A stretch of DNA of 64,000 bases from an uncultured Caryophanales bacterium (GCA_946624155.1 CAMORU010000003.1:1-64000), one strand, 5' to 3'; counted from the first letter of the stretch, positions 31,196-41,134 are shown. A program made the numbers and translations. Notes: generated by a model from the sequence alone, not told the origin.

Positions 31196-32920
31196 ATGTT
31201 ACGAAGTTGTTATAATACCGAACTCGGCTTAAAAGATGTCGGAAAAGAAGTTAATTTAGTCGGTTGGGTTTCTAAGAAAAGAAATCTTGGTAGCCTAGTT
31301 TTTATCGATTTAAGAGATAGAAGTGGAATCGTACAGTTAACTGTAAATGAAGGAGTTTCTATTCCAGATATTCGTAATGAATATGTTATTCAAGCAAAAG
31401 GCAAAGTAGCAAAAAAGGAAGTTGCAAATAAGAACTTGAAAACTGGCGAAATCGAAGTTGTTGTTTCTGAAATTAAAGTTCTTAGCAAAGCTAAAACAAC
31501 TCCAATGATTATTGCTGATGAAACTGATGCTCTTGAAGATTTGCGCTTAAAATATCGTTATTTAGATTTACGTAGACCTTGTTTACAAGAAAATCTCAAA
31601 AAGAGAGCTAAAATTGTGCATTGCGCACATGAATATTTTGACGAAAATGGATTTATCGAAGTTGAAACCCCATGCCTAACGCTTTCTACTCCAGAAGGCG
31701 CAAGAGACTACATCGTTCCTAGTAGAATTACACATGGAGCATTTTATGCTCTTCCTCAATCTCCTCAATTATTTAAACAACTTTTAATGATTGGTGGAAT
31801 GGAAAGATATTATCAAATCGCTCGTTGTTTCCGTGATGAAGATTTAAGACAAGATAGACAACCTGAGTTCACTCAAATCGACTTAGAAATGTCATTCCTT
31901 GATCAAGATGAAATTCTTACAATCATGGAAGGTTTCTTAAAGAAAACATTCAAAGAAACAATTGGTGTAGATATTAAAACCCCACTTCGTAGAATGGATT
32001 ATTCCGAAGCAGTTGATGTTTATGGAAGTGATAAACCTGATACAAGATTTGGTTTACATCTTATTGATGTAACAGAAGTGCTTCAAAAAACCGAATTTAA
32101 AGGTTATAAAGAAGCGAAATCAATTAAAGCTATAGTTGTTCCAGGTCAAGCACCAGAAACTTCTAGAAAGGTTATTGATAATTTAACACTAGAAGCAAAG
32201 AAATTTGGCTTTGGTGGAATTGGTGTTTATAAAGTCTTAGAAAGTGGCGTTGAATCATCCCTTCTTAAATTTATGAATGAAGACCAAGTTGTAAACTTGG
32301 TTAAAGTTACTGAGGCCAAAACAAATGACTTAATTTTAGTTTTAGCAGGCGAACATGATAAAATTTGTTTCGCTCTTGGAGCTTTAAGAAGTCAATATGG
32401 ACATAAACTTGGTTTAGTAAAACCAAATACTTACGATTTATTATGGGTTGTTAATTTCCCATTATTTGAATATAGTGAAACCGAAGGCCGCTATAAAGCT
32501 CTTCATCATCCATTCACACGTCCAACTCCTGAAACTGAAAAATACTTAGACAGCGATCCAAGCAAAGTTCTTTCAGCAGCCTATGACATTGTCATAAATG
32601 GATATGAAGCTGGTGGTGGTTCTTTAAGAATTTACGACCAAGATATGCAAAAGAAGATCTTTAATATCTTAGGCTTCTCTGATGAAGATATTGCTCGTAA
32701 ATTTGGTTATTTCGTAAAAGCATTTGAATACGGAACACCTCCACATGGTGGAATAGCTTTTGGTTTGGAGAGATTATCAATGATAATCTGTGGAACCGAT
32801 AATATTAGAGATGTTATCGCCTTCCCTAAAAATTTAAAGGCAAGTTGCCCAATGAGCAACGCTCCTAGTGGAGTAGATGAACAACAACTTATCGATTTAG
32901 GAATTAAAATTGCTGACTAG
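31196..32920 (+). CDS. aspS: Aspartyl-tRNA synthetase
   Basis: I choose ATG 31196 (AAAGGAGGA 6 nt upstream) over an earlier in-frame ATG inside hisS; this gives 574 residues. N-terminal OB anticodon-binding domain (VNLVGWVSKKRNLGSLVFIDLRD), class II motif 2 (FRDEDLRQDRQPEFTQID), a bacterial GAD insert and motif 3 (GIAFGLERL). Whether it is discriminating or also charges tRNA-Asn cannot be told from the sequence. Coupled to hisS. Confidence 0.97.
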   Translation: MLRSCYNTELGLKDVGKEVNLVGWVSKKRNLGSLVFIDLRDRSGIVQLTVNEGVSIPDIRNEYVIQAKGKVAKKEVANKNLKTGEIEVVVSEIKVLSKAKTTPMIIADETDALEDLRLKYRYLDLRRPCLQENLKKRAKIVHCAHEYFDENGFIEVETPCLTLSTPEGARDYIVPSRITHGAFYALPQSPQLFKQLLMIGGMERYYQIARCFRDEDLRQDRQPEFTQIDLEMSFLDQDEILTIMEGFLKKTFKETIGVDIKTPLRRMDYSEAVDVYGSDKPDTRFGLHLIDVTEVLQKTEFKGYKEAKSIKAIVVPGQAPETSRKVIDNLTLEAKKFGFGGIGVYKVLESGVESSLLKFMNEDQVVNLVKVTEAKTNDLILVLAGEHDKICFALGALRSQYGHKLGLVKPNTYDLLWVVNFPLFEYSETEGRYKALHHPFTRPTPETEKYLDSDPSKVLSAAYDIVINGYEAGGGSLRIYDQDMQKKIFNILGFSDEDIARKFGYFVKAFEYGTPPHGGIAFGLERLSMIICGTDNIRDVIAFPKNLKASCPMSNAPSGVDEQQLIDLGIKIAD

Positions 32921-32935
32921 CAAGGAGAAAATAAA

Positions 32936-34909
32936 ATGAACGAAAAAGAATTACAACAACTATCAATTAACGCTATTAGAGCAACTGTAATTGATACAAT
33001 TAACAAGGCAAAAAGTGGTCACCCAGGAATGGCTCTTGGTAGTGCACCTATTATGTACACACTTTTTACCCGTCATTTGGTTGCTGATCCGAAAGATCCA
33101 ATGTGGTTCAATAGAGACCGCTTTGTTCTTTCTGCTGGTCACGCAAGTTCACTTCTTTACACAATGCTTCATGTTGCTGGATACAAAGTATCCATGGACG
33201 ATTTAAAAGCATTTAGACAACTTGGAAGTTTGACTCCTGGTCATCCAGAATTTAGACATACTGCTGGTGTAGATGCAACAAGTGGACCTTTAGGTCAAGG
33301 CATTGCTCAAGCAGTTGGCATGGCTATGGCTGAAAGAGCGGTTAAAGCTCAATATCCACAAGGAAAAGTTGTTTGTGACCACTATACATATGCATTATGC
33401 GGAGATGGATGTTTGCAAGAAGGTATTGCTCAAGAAGCAATTTCACTTGCTGGTCACCAAAAATTAAATAAATTAATTTTATTCTACGATTCTAACGCTA
33501 TTACATTAGATGGAAAGCTTGATTTAAGCTTCTCTGAAAACGTTAAGTTACGTTTTAAAGCAAGCGAATGGAATGTTTTAGAAGTTAGTGATGGCAATGA
33601 TGTTGAAGCAATTGATGAAGCAATTTGCAAAGCAAAAACTTCAAAATCTAAACCAACTTTAATTATCGTCCATACAGTTATCGGTTATGGTTCAGCAAAA
33701 CAAGGAACTAATAAAGTTCATGGTAGCCCACTTGGAGAAGAAGATGGTGCTAATGCTAAAGCATTCTATGGATATAAATATGATTCATTTACAATTCCTC
33801 AAGAAGTTTATGATCATTTCAAGGCCACTTTTGTAAAACGTGGCGAAGAAGCTCATAAAAATTATGAGAAAGCACTTAATGAGTGGAAAGCTTCACATGC
33901 TGGTGCTGCTAAAAAGCTTGAAAAAGCTCTTAGTGGAGATGTTTCTTCTTATTTTAAGAAGGAACCATCATTTGCTAGCGATGATGCACAAGCATCAAGA
34001 AACTCTTCTGGTAAATGCTTAAATGAGCTTTATAACAAGATTCCATTTTTAATGGGTGGATCAGCTGATGTTGCTGGTTCAGTTATGACAAAAATTGAAG
34101 GCGGAGTCGATTTTGGTCCAAAATCTGCGAAAGGCAGAAATATTAACTGGGGCATTAGAGAGTTCGCAATGGCGTCTGCTCAAAATGGTATGCTTTTACA
34201 TGGCGGTGTTAAAACATATGTTGGTTGTTTCTTAGTCTTTGCTGACTATATGAAAGCCGCTATTAGAATGGCTGCTTTAAGCAAACTTCCAGCAATTTAT
34301 CTTTTCTCGCATGACTCAATTGCTGTCGGTGAAGATGGACCTACACATCAACCAATCGAAACTTTAGCTATGCTAAGAAGTATTCCAAATTGCAATGTCA
34401 TTCGTCCATGTGATTCACGTGAAACATACGCAGCGTGGGAAAGAGCACTTGAAAGTAAAGAAACTCCAACAGCTCTTATTCTTTCAAGACAAGGACTTCC
34501 TTTATTAGGAAGTAAATATAAAGATGTTGCTAAAGGCGCTTATGTAATTTCTAAAGAAAACAAACATTTGGATGCTACTCTTATTGCAACCGGATCAGAA
34601 GTCGGACTTGCAGTACAAGCTCAAAAAGAGCTTCTTGCTAAAGGAATTGATGTAAGAGTTGTTTCTATGCCTTCTTGGTTTGATTTTGATAAACAAAGTG
34701 AAGAATATAAAGAAGAAGTTTTTGGTGTTTGTAGATGCAAGCGTTTCGCAATTGAAATGCTTTCAACCTTTGGTTGGCATAAGTATGCAGCACATGTGAT
34801 GGGCATTGATACATTTGGCGCATCTGCACCTGCAAAAGACGTTATCGCTTCGTTCCATTTCCTTAAGGAAGATGTTGTAAAATTCGTCTTAGAAGGATTA
34901 AAAGAATAA
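32936..34909 (+). CDS. tkt: Transketolase
   Basis: 657 residues. The TPP-binding motif starts at CGDGCLQEG and ends in the YDSN region (about 155-190). Conserved SGHPGMALG (about 23-31) and the second-half pyrimidine domain with GIREFAM and GEDGPTHQPIE are present. It transfers two-carbon units in the pentose phosphate pathway and supplies glyceraldehyde-3-phosphate, a substrate of Dxs encoded at 37080. A CAAGGAG site precedes the start. Its stop overlaps the next start (TAATG). Confidence 0.96.
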   Translation: MNEKELQQLSINAIRATVIDTINKAKSGHPGMALGSAPIMYTLFTRHLVADPKDPMWFNRDRFVLSAGHASSLLYTMLHVAGYKVSMDDLKAFRQLGSLTPGHPEFRHTAGVDATSGPLGQGIAQAVGMAMAERAVKAQYPQGKVVCDHYTYALCGDGCLQEGIAQEAISLAGHQKLNKLILFYDSNAITLDGKLDLSFSENVKLRFKASEWNVLEVSDGNDVEAIDEAICKAKTSKSKPTLIIVHTVIGYGSAKQGTNKVHGSPLGEEDGANAKAFYGYKYDSFTIPQEVYDHFKATFVKRGEEAHKNYEKALNEWKASHAGAAKKLEKALSGDVSSYFKKEPSFASDDAQASRNSSGKCLNELYNKIPFLMGGSADVAGSVMTKIEGGVDFGPKSAKGRNINWGIREFAMASAQNGMLLHGGVKTYVGCFLVFADYMKAAIRMAALSKLPAIYLFSHDSIAVGEDGPTHQPIETLAMLRSIPNCNVIRPCDSRETYAAWERALESKETPTALILSRQGLPLLGSKYKDVAKGAYVISKENKHLDATLIATGSEVGLAVQAQKELLAKGIDVRVVSMPSWFDFDKQSEEYKEEVFGVCRCKRFAIEMLSTFGWHKYAAHVMGIDTFGASAPAKDVIASFHFLKEDVVKFVLEGLKE

Positions 34910-35223
34910 TGGCAGATTATATTTATATAAATAAGTCAAATAGAGGTGGAGAACTTGGCATTAGCCGTAAAGTTTTTGCTCGTCTTGCGACTGAAGCCGT
35001 TGGCCACACGCCACATAAAAGTTCAATTAAAGTTATTGAACCAGTTAAAGTCGTCTTTAAAAAAGACGGTAGAGTTAAACTAGCGGTGCATGTTTCAGTT
35101 AAAAAAGGACTCAAAACAACTCAAATTTGTGAGGAACTTCAAAAAGAAATTGCTCATGCTTTGGAAGTTTATCTTGAATCCGTACCTTTCGAAATTGAAA
35201 TATCAGTAGACGAAATTAAATAA
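34909..35223 (+). CDS. Asp23/Gls24 family protein (YqhY-like)
   Basis: 104 residues starting at the A of the tkt stop (TAATG), so coupled. Pattern GELGISRKVFARLATEAV then a basic beta-strand region and a C-terminal VPFEIEISVDEI fits the Asp23 (DUF322) family. The YqhY branch sits next to nusB in Bacilli and is linked there to lipid synthesis control; the exact role is not settled. No signal peptide. Confidence 0.9.
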   Translation: MADYIYINKSNRGGELGISRKVFARLATEAVGHTPHKSSIKVIEPVKVVFKKDGRVKLAVHVSVKKGLKTTQICEELQKEIAHALEVYLESVPFEIEISVDEIK

Positions 35224-35225
35224 TT

Positions 35226-35636
35226 ATGGAAAGTTTATTTTTATCTCGTAACCAAGAACACGAATTAATCATGACATGCATCTATGATGCATTACTTTAC
35301 TCAAATATGAATAAAGAATTCTCTGTTGAAGAACTTATGTGTTCGGTTTTTGGTGTTGACTATGATGAAATATCTTTCTTTGTAAAAGAAACTGTTATTA
35401 AGTCACTTGCGCATGTTAATGAGATAAAAAGTATTTTTCAAGCTAATATGCCTAAATGGAGTTTTGATCGTTTAAATCTATTAGAACAAGCAATACTAAT
35501 TATGAGTTATACTCATAAACAAAATCAAAATTCTGACAAAAGCATTGTAATTAATGTTGCTGTTAAACTCGCTAAAAAATTCTTAGACAAGGATGATTAC
35601 AAATTTGTAAACGCCATTCTTGATAGAGTACTATGA
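35226..35636 (+). CDS. nusB: Transcription antitermination/rRNA processing factor NusB
   Basis: 136 residues, all-helical NusB fold with a C-terminal INVAVKLAKKFLDKDDYKFVNAILDRVL, the family signature. With NusE it binds boxA RNA and supports rRNA transcription. It ends in TGA that overlaps the xseA start (ATGATGA), one of the clear cases showing TGA is a stop here. In Bacillus folD lies between nusB and xseA; it is absent. Confidence 0.94.
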   Translation: MESLFLSRNQEHELIMTCIYDALLYSNMNKEFSVEELMCSVFGVDYDEISFFVKETVIKSLAHVNEIKSIFQANMPKWSFDRLNLLEQAILIMSYTHKQNQNSDKSIVINVAVKLAKKFLDKDDYKFVNAILDRVL

Positions 35637-36838
35637 TGAGCAAAGATTTATTTTCTGTTAGTTCGCTTAATAGATATATCAAACAGTTGTTTGATAGAGA
35701 TTTTACTCTTAAAGGTTTACGCCTTAAAGGCGAGATAAGTAATCTTAAACGTTATCCTTCTGGTCATGTTTATTTCTCCTTAAAGGATGAAGAAAGCACA
35801 ATTAAGGCAGTAATGTTTGCTGATTACACAAGATTTATGCCTCCTACCATCAAAGATGGTGATGAGGTAATAATTACAGGTTCTGTTGGTGTTTACCCTT
35901 CACGTGGTGAATACCAAGTATATGCACAAGCGATGGAGTTATTTGGAGAAGGAGCTCAACTCCTCGAATTAGAACTTCTTAAAAAGAAGCTTGCTGCAGA
36001 AGGATTATTTGACCAATCTAGAAAAAGGAAACTTGTTTCCTTTCCTAAAGCTGTTGGCATTATAAGTGCTCCTAATAGTGCAGCTTTAGCCGATATAAAA
36101 ACAAATCTTCTAAGAAGAAACCCACTAATTCGCGTTGAAATATTCCCGTCCTTGGTACAAGGCGCTGAAGCACCAAAAGCCCTCTTAGAAGCCCTAAAAA
36201 AGGCAAAAGAGAGTAATATTGATACTCTCATCATTGGTCGAGGTGGCGGGGCAAGTGAAGATTTAACAGCATTTAATGACGAAACACTTGTAAGAGAAGC
36301 AGCAAAATTTCCTGTGCCGATTATATCGGCAGTTGGTCACGAAATAGATTTTACGCTTATAGATTACGTTGCGGATGCGCGTGCATCGACTCCAACTGGA
36401 GCTGCAGAGCTAGCAACAATTGATAAACGTGAAATTTATGAACTTCTAGCGAGTAAAGAAGTTGATCTTGATAATGCGATTACTGATATTATCAGTAACT
36501 ATACTCACAAAATTGAGATCTTGAAGAAAAATTCGTTCTTTGAAAATCCGAAAACAATGTATGAGAAAACTTTAATTGAAGTAAGCAATGTTTCTGATAA
36601 ACTCGATTCATTTATGAATCATGTTCTTAATATGCAAAAAGAAAGAATCAATTCATTTAAAAAACAATTAGAATCATTATCTTTAGATAACACCTTAAAA
36701 AGAGGGTTCTCTATTATTGAAAATGAAGATGGCAAATTGCTCAGAAGCATTAAAGACGTTGAAATTAACCAAATGGTTAAAGCTAGAATACATGGTGGGG
36801 TCTTAACCGCAAAAGTAACAAATAAGGAGGCTAAATAA
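35633..36838 (+). CDS. xseA: Exodeoxyribonuclease VII large subunit
   Basis: 401 residues. N-terminal OB domain (LKGEISNLKRYPSGHVYFSLKDE) and catalytic core with GRGGGASEDLTAFNDE and SAVGHEIDFTLIDYVADARASTPTGAAE. A long helical C-terminal region follows. With XseB it degrades single-stranded DNA. Two ATG codons (35633 and 35636) overlap the nusB stop. Confidence 0.95.
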   Translation: MMSKDLFSVSSLNRYIKQLFDRDFTLKGLRLKGEISNLKRYPSGHVYFSLKDEESTIKAVMFADYTRFMPPTIKDGDEVIITGSVGVYPSRGEYQVYAQAMELFGEGAQLLELELLKKKLAAEGLFDQSRKRKLVSFPKAVGIISAPNSAALADIKTNLLRRNPLIRVEIFPSLVQGAEAPKALLEALKKAKESNIDTLIIGRGGGASEDLTAFNDETLVREAAKFPVPIISAVGHEIDFTLIDYVADARASTPTGAAELATIDKREIYELLASKEVDLDNAITDIISNYTHKIEILKKNSFFENPKTMYEKTLIEVSNVSDKLDSFMNHVLNMQKERINSFKKQLESLSLDNTLKRGFSIIENEDGKLLRSIKDVEINQMVKARIHGGVLTAKVTNKEAK

Positions 36839-37027
36839 ATGGCTGAAGAAAAGATTGAATTTGAAAAGTCTCTTAAGAGACTTGAGGAAATTGTCGCCAA
36901 AGTTGAAGGCGAAACACTTCCTTTGGAAGAATCTTTAAAACTTTATGAAGAAGGAAAGAAATTAATTGCTTCATTAGAAAAGACTTTGAAGGAAGCAGAA
37001 AGAAAGGTTGAAGAACTACAAAAATAA
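36839..37027 (+). CDS. xseB: Exodeoxyribonuclease VII small subunit
   Basis: 62 residues, helical, with the family pattern FEKSLKRLEEIVAKVEGETLPLEESLKLYEEG. It starts right after the xseA stop, with AAGGAG inside xseA, and forms a complex with XseA. ispA, which usually follows, is not here. Confidence 0.95.
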   Translation: MAEEKIEFEKSLKRLEEIVAKVEGETLPLEESLKLYEEGKKLIASLEKTLKEAERKVEELQK

Positions 37028-37050
37028 CTATTAATAGTTAAGTTTAATAT

Positions 37051-37079
37051 TTAGTAAAAAATTAGTAGATTATTAGTAA
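37051..37079 (+). promoter_or_regulatory. Triple heptamer repeat (11-bp period) directly before dxs
   Basis: TTAGTAA (37051-37057), TTAGTAG (37062-37068) and TTAGTAA (37073-37079) are spaced exactly 11 bp apart and end at the dxs start codon (ATG 37080). No Shine-Dalgarno lies between them and the ATG. It is the longest array of this motif in the window and would be expected to recruit a regulator that binds in tandem. Confidence 0.55.
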
Positions 37080-38951
37080 ATGAGCAAATCCAAGGTTAAC
37101 AAAGTTAAGCATATAAATTTAGATGAGATAAAAGATCCTAAATTTTTGGCTACACTAAATTATGAAGAACTAGATGTTTTGTGTTCAGACTTAAGAAACA
37201 AAATAATTGAAGTTACTAGTAACTTAGGTGGTCATCTTTCAAGTAACCTTGGGGCTGTTGAATTAACAGTTGCCCTACATAGAGTGTTTGATTTATCTAG
37301 AGATAAAATTATATTTGATGTTGGACATCAATGTTACACCCATAAAATTTTAACCGGAAGAGATTTAACAAAGTTAAGAGTTAAAGATGGTGTATCAGGA
37401 TTTCTAAAATTAAGCGAATCTCCATATGATTGTTTTGAAGCTGGCCATTCCTCAACTTCAATATCTGCAGCAAATGGATTTGCCATAGCTCGAGATTTAA
37501 AGAAAGAAAAATACGAAGTGGTGGCCTTCATTGGTGATGGCTCAATGAATTCTGGCTTATCATTTGAAGGTTTAAATTCAATAGCACACGATAACCACAA
37601 AGTAATCGTTTTAATAAACGATAATGGTATGTCTATTTCAAAACCAGTTGGCGGTTTATCTAAATTTTTTGAGGACGTTTCGACCTCAAGAAGATACAAC
37701 AATTTGAAGCATCGTTATCAAAAGTCTTTAAATAAGACTAAATTTGGACGTTGGATTTTAAAAGTAACAAGAGGATTTAAAAATTGGATTAAATACCATT
37801 TGACAAGACAAAACGTTTTTACTCAATTAGGCTTTGCCTATATTGGACCAATTAACGGACATGACATTAAGAGCATCGAGCGTGCTTTGAATCGTGCAAA
37901 AAATACTAGAAAATCTGTTATTATTCATGCAGTTACCATTAAAGGTAAAGGATATAAACCTGCTGAAGAAGATCAAACTGGTTATTGGCATGGTGTAAGT
38001 CCATTTAATATTGAAACCGGTGAGCCGAAAAATAAACACGAAGGGCAAGTGTCTTGGTCCCATGTTTTTGCTGATTTAACAAAGTTAGAAATGAGAGAGC
38101 ACAAAAATAGCATTCTTATTTCACCAGCAACTTTGGTTGGTGCTGGTTTAACTGAATTAACTAGCGAATTTAAGGATAGAGTGATTGATGTCGGCATAGC
38201 CGAAGAACACGCGGCAACAGTTGCAAGCTCTTTAGCTCTATCTGGAATTCATCCAATTATTTCGATTTATTCGACATTTTTACAAAGAGCATATGACGAA
38301 GTCAGTCACGATATTGCTCGAATTGGTGCAGATGTAACCTTCCTTGTTGATAGAGCAGGATTGGTTGGTGCAGATGGTGAAACTCACCAAGGCATCTATG
38401 ATGAAGCATATTTATCCTCAATTCCAGGAACTGTTATTACAATGCCATCAACAATCGATGAAGCTATGCTTTTATACGATGAATCATTTAATCATCATGG
38501 CCCATTCTTCATTAGACTTCCTCGAGATTTAGTTAAAAAGCAAGATAAAATTAACATAGTTAATAACGAATTTGGTAGATGGATTAAAGTTAAAAATGAG
38601 AGCAAAGATTTAGTCGTTATTTCTGTCGGTCCACTAATGCGCGATTTAGAGAAGCGCATTACGGAAAGCGAAATTAAGTGCACTCTAATTAATGCCCTTT
38701 ATCTCAATCCAATTGACGAAAAGATGCTTGACGAGGTTCTCGATGCTAAGAAAATAGTCATTTATGACCCTTATTCGACGCGAGGAGGCCTTGTTAATAG
38801 TGCGATGGCATATTTACTCGAGAAAAAATTTAAGGGGTCTATTTCGGCCTATTTTGTGCCAAACGAATTTGTAAAGCAAGGAACCATACGTCAACAACTA
38901 GAACGATTTAAGATAACTCCTGAGGACGTTTTAGAAGAGCTAAAGAAATAA
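37080..38951 (+). CDS. dxs: 1-deoxy-D-xylulose-5-phosphate synthase
   Basis: 623 residues. TPP motif GDGSMNSGLSFEGLN...INDN (about 153-183), the active-site DVGHQCYTHKILTGR, and the transketolase-like second half with GIAEEHAATVASSLAL and DRAGLVGADGETHQG. First step of the MEP isoprenoid pathway from pyruvate and glyceraldehyde-3-phosphate. ispG and ispH are also in the window. No ribosome binding site is seen; the start abuts the tandem repeats. Confidence 0.96.
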   Translation: MSKSKVNKVKHINLDEIKDPKFLATLNYEELDVLCSDLRNKIIEVTSNLGGHLSSNLGAVELTVALHRVFDLSRDKIIFDVGHQCYTHKILTGRDLTKLRVKDGVSGFLKLSESPYDCFEAGHSSTSISAANGFAIARDLKKEKYEVVAFIGDGSMNSGLSFEGLNSIAHDNHKVIVLINDNGMSISKPVGGLSKFFEDVSTSRRYNNLKHRYQKSLNKTKFGRWILKVTRGFKNWIKYHLTRQNVFTQLGFAYIGPINGHDIKSIERALNRAKNTRKSVIIHAVTIKGKGYKPAEEDQTGYWHGVSPFNIETGEPKNKHEGQVSWSHVFADLTKLEMREHKNSILISPATLVGAGLTELTSEFKDRVIDVGIAEEHAATVASSLALSGIHPIISIYSTFLQRAYDEVSHDIARIGADVTFLVDRAGLVGADGETHQGIYDEAYLSSIPGTVITMPSTIDEAMLLYDESFNHHGPFFIRLPRDLVKKQDKINIVNNEFGRWIKVKNESKDLVVISVGPLMRDLEKRITESEIKCTLINALYLNPIDEKMLDEVLDAKKIVIYDPYSTRGGLVNSAMAYLLEKKFKGSISAYFVPNEFVKQGTIRQQLERFKITPEDVLEELKK

Positions 38952-38956
38952 GATTT

Positions 38957-38980
38957 GAGGCTGGTGCCTCTTTTCTTTTT
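38957..38980 (+). terminator. Terminator after dxs
   Basis: GAGGC (38957-38961) and GCCTC (38966-38970) pair around TGGT, followed by a T-rich tract. Confidence 0.8.
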
Positions 38981-39024
38981 GCTTAATTGGTTAACATAAT
39001 ATTGCGAATCAATCGTTATTTCTA

Positions 39025-39030
39025 TAAAAT
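39025..39030 (+). promoter_or_regulatory. -10 box of dinB
   Basis: TAAAAT (or the overlapping TATAAA at 39023-39028) ends 6-8 nt before ATG 39037, with no ribosome binding site between, so the mRNA is probably leaderless. No LexA box is recognised. Confidence 0.4.
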
Positions 39031-39036
39031 AGAAGT

Positions 39037-40245
39037 ATGAGCAAAATAATTCTTCACATTGATTTAAATGCCTTCTTTGTTCGATGCGAAGAAATAAAGG
39101 ATCCTTCATTAGAAGGTAAACCTGTAATAATAGGACGAAACGGTCGTGGTGGAATTGTTTCGACTTGTTCATATAAAGCTCGTGAATTTGGTGTTAAATC
39201 GGGAATGCCGACATATCAAGCTTTGCTTAAATGTCCAAAAGCTTTAGTTTTAGAAGGCGACTATCCTTATTATCACGAGAAGTCATTACAGTTTTTTAAT
39301 TTTATTAATAGATTCACTTCTAAAGTAGAACCGGCCTCTGTTGATGAATGCTTTGCTGATTTTACTGATGTGCTTAAAAATGAGAAAGAACCGATTCTTT
39401 TCTTAAGAAAGTTGCAGAAAGAACTTTATAAAGAAACAGGTTTAAAGTGTTCAATTGGTGTAGCCCCAACAAAGTTTCTTGCTAAAATGGCATCTGACAT
39501 GAAGAAACCTTTAGGTTTAGTTGTGATTAGAAGGAAAGATGCTCGTAAAATGTTGTCACCTTTACCAATAGAAGATTTCTTTGGAATTGGAAAGAAAACA
39601 TCACCTCGATTAAGAGAAATTGGCATAAACACAATTGGCGATTTAATTAAACGTTTAGATGACGAAGATTACCAAATCAAAAACGAATTAGGAAAGTTTT
39701 ACTATGTAATAAAAGATTGGATTGACGGAAAAGGGAATGACGAGATTAATACCGAACCTTTCGATCCTAAGTCAGTCGGTCATTCAACAACTTTATTTAG
39801 CGATGCTTTATCGGTTGAAGAATTAGAAAAACCTCTTAAAGAACTTAGTGAAGAAGTTTCTAAAGATGCAAAGAAAAGAGGTAAAAAAGGTAAATCTGTT
39901 CAACTTGTCCTTAAGGACAGTGAATTTAAAATTATAAATAGAAGTAAAAAATTACCCGAAATGAGTAATGAATTTGAAGATATTTTTAAAGTCGCCCTTG
40001 AACTATTGAAACAAAACTACGATGGAAGACCAACTAGATTAATTGGTGTAACTCTTCAACAACTACAAAACCCAAAAGAAACTTATGAGCAGTTATCAAT
40101 ATTTGATAATTATGAACATATAAAAGAAGAAAACGAGACCGCATTATTAATCGGAGAGTTAAATAGACAAATGTCAAAAGCTGTTTTTAAAACTGCCGCT
40201 GATCACCTAAAAGAGAAGCAATATGAACCTACAAGAAGCAAGTGA
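39037..40245 (+). CDS. dinB: DNA polymerase IV (Y-family)
   Basis: 402 residues. Palm motifs IDLNAFFVRCEE and SVDECFADFT carry the catalytic acidic residues; the thumb has FFGIGKKTSPRLREIGI, followed by a little-finger domain from about 230. It copies damaged DNA with low fidelity. It overlaps xerD by 23 bp, an unusual coupling of a repair polymerase with a recombinase. Confidence 0.95.
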   Translation: MSKIILHIDLNAFFVRCEEIKDPSLEGKPVIIGRNGRGGIVSTCSYKAREFGVKSGMPTYQALLKCPKALVLEGDYPYYHEKSLQFFNFINRFTSKVEPASVDECFADFTDVLKNEKEPILFLRKLQKELYKETGLKCSIGVAPTKFLAKMASDMKKPLGLVVIRRKDARKMLSPLPIEDFFGIGKKTSPRLREIGINTIGDLIKRLDDEDYQIKNELGKFYYVIKDWIDGKGNDEINTEPFDPKSVGHSTTLFSDALSVEELEKPLKELSEEVSKDAKKRGKKGKSVQLVLKDSEFKIINRSKKLPEMSNEFEDIFKVALELLKQNYDGRPTRLIGVTLQQLQNPKETYEQLSIFDNYEHIKEENETALLIGELNRQMSKAVFKTAADHLKEKQYEPTRSK

Positions 40246-41101
40246 ATTATATTTTCAATTTCTTAGAGTAGAAAAAGGTGTTTCTAACGAAACAATTCGT
40301 AATTATGCCTATGATTTAAAGCAGTTTTTTGCAGAGCTTCATAAACAATCTACTCAAGATTTAAGAGTAAACGACATTTCTGAATTTATTAAAATTCAAG
40401 TTAAGAAAATGATGTCTATACCAACAATTTTAAGAAGGATTTCATCGACTAAAAATTTCTATCTTTTCTTAGAAAAAGAGAAAATTATTGAATTCCAAAT
40501 TGAAAATCTTGATAAACCAAAAGGGGCTAAAAAATTACCAGTGTGTATCTCTATTGAGGAGGTTGAAGCATTGCTTGAACAACCAGATTTAAGTAAACCG
40601 GAAGGCCAAAGAGATAAGGCAATGCTAGAAGTTATGTACTCTTCAGGCTTAAGGATTAGTGAACTTCTGAACCTCAAAATGAAGGAGATTAATTTTGAAA
40701 GAGGAATCGTCAAAGTTGTTGGAAAAGGAAATAAAGAACGAATTGTGCCAATCGGCGATTATGCTCTTGAATACTTAGATAAGTATATTGAAGACGGTAG
40801 GAATAAAAATCCGAATCGAAATTCATCATATTTGTTTTTAAATCGTTATGGAGAGCCTGTATCGAGAATCTACTTCTTTAAGCAGGTGAAAAAATATGCC
40901 GAATTAGCAGGAATTAAAACTGAAATCTCACCTCACACTTTGAGACATTGCTTTGCAACTCACATGTTAGAGAACGGTGCAGAGCTAAGAGCAGTCCAAG
41001 AAATGCTTGGCCACACAAACATAGCAACAACTCAAATATATACGAACATATCGAGCAAACGAATTTTAAGCGCATATGATTTGTATAGTAAGCGAAAATA
41101 G
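40223..41101 (+). CDS. xerD: Site-specific tyrosine recombinase XerD
   Basis: 292 residues. N-terminal SAM-like core-binding domain (VSNETIRNYAYDLKQFF) and catalytic domain with Arg in SSGLRISELLNL, SPHTLRHCFATHML, LGHTNIATTQIY and the Tyr nucleophile in IYTNI. It resolves chromosome dimers at dif. XerC versus XerD is decided by the xerD-deoB order known from Bacillus, not by a diagnostic residue. It starts inside dinB. No attachment site is seen next to it, so it is not a prophage integrase. Confidence 0.9.
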   Translation: MNLQEASELYFQFLRVEKGVSNETIRNYAYDLKQFFAELHKQSTQDLRVNDISEFIKIQVKKMMSIPTILRRISSTKNFYLFLEKEKIIEFQIENLDKPKGAKKLPVCISIEEVEALLEQPDLSKPEGQRDKAMLEVMYSSGLRISELLNLKMKEINFERGIVKVVGKGNKERIVPIGDYALEYLDKYIEDGRNKNPNRNSSYLFLNRYGEPVSRIYFFKQVKKYAELAGIKTEISPHTLRHCFATHMLENGAELRAVQEMLGHTNIATTQIYTNISSKRILSAYDLYSKRK

Positions 41102-41134
41102 AGTAAAATTTTTACGTCAAAAGGGAGAAAAAAC

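Noticed and set aside
40223..41101. Phage integrase at the dinB-xerD junction
   Set aside because: The recombinase has normal XerD length and sits before deoB as in Bacillus; no phage genes or attachment-site repeats are nearby.
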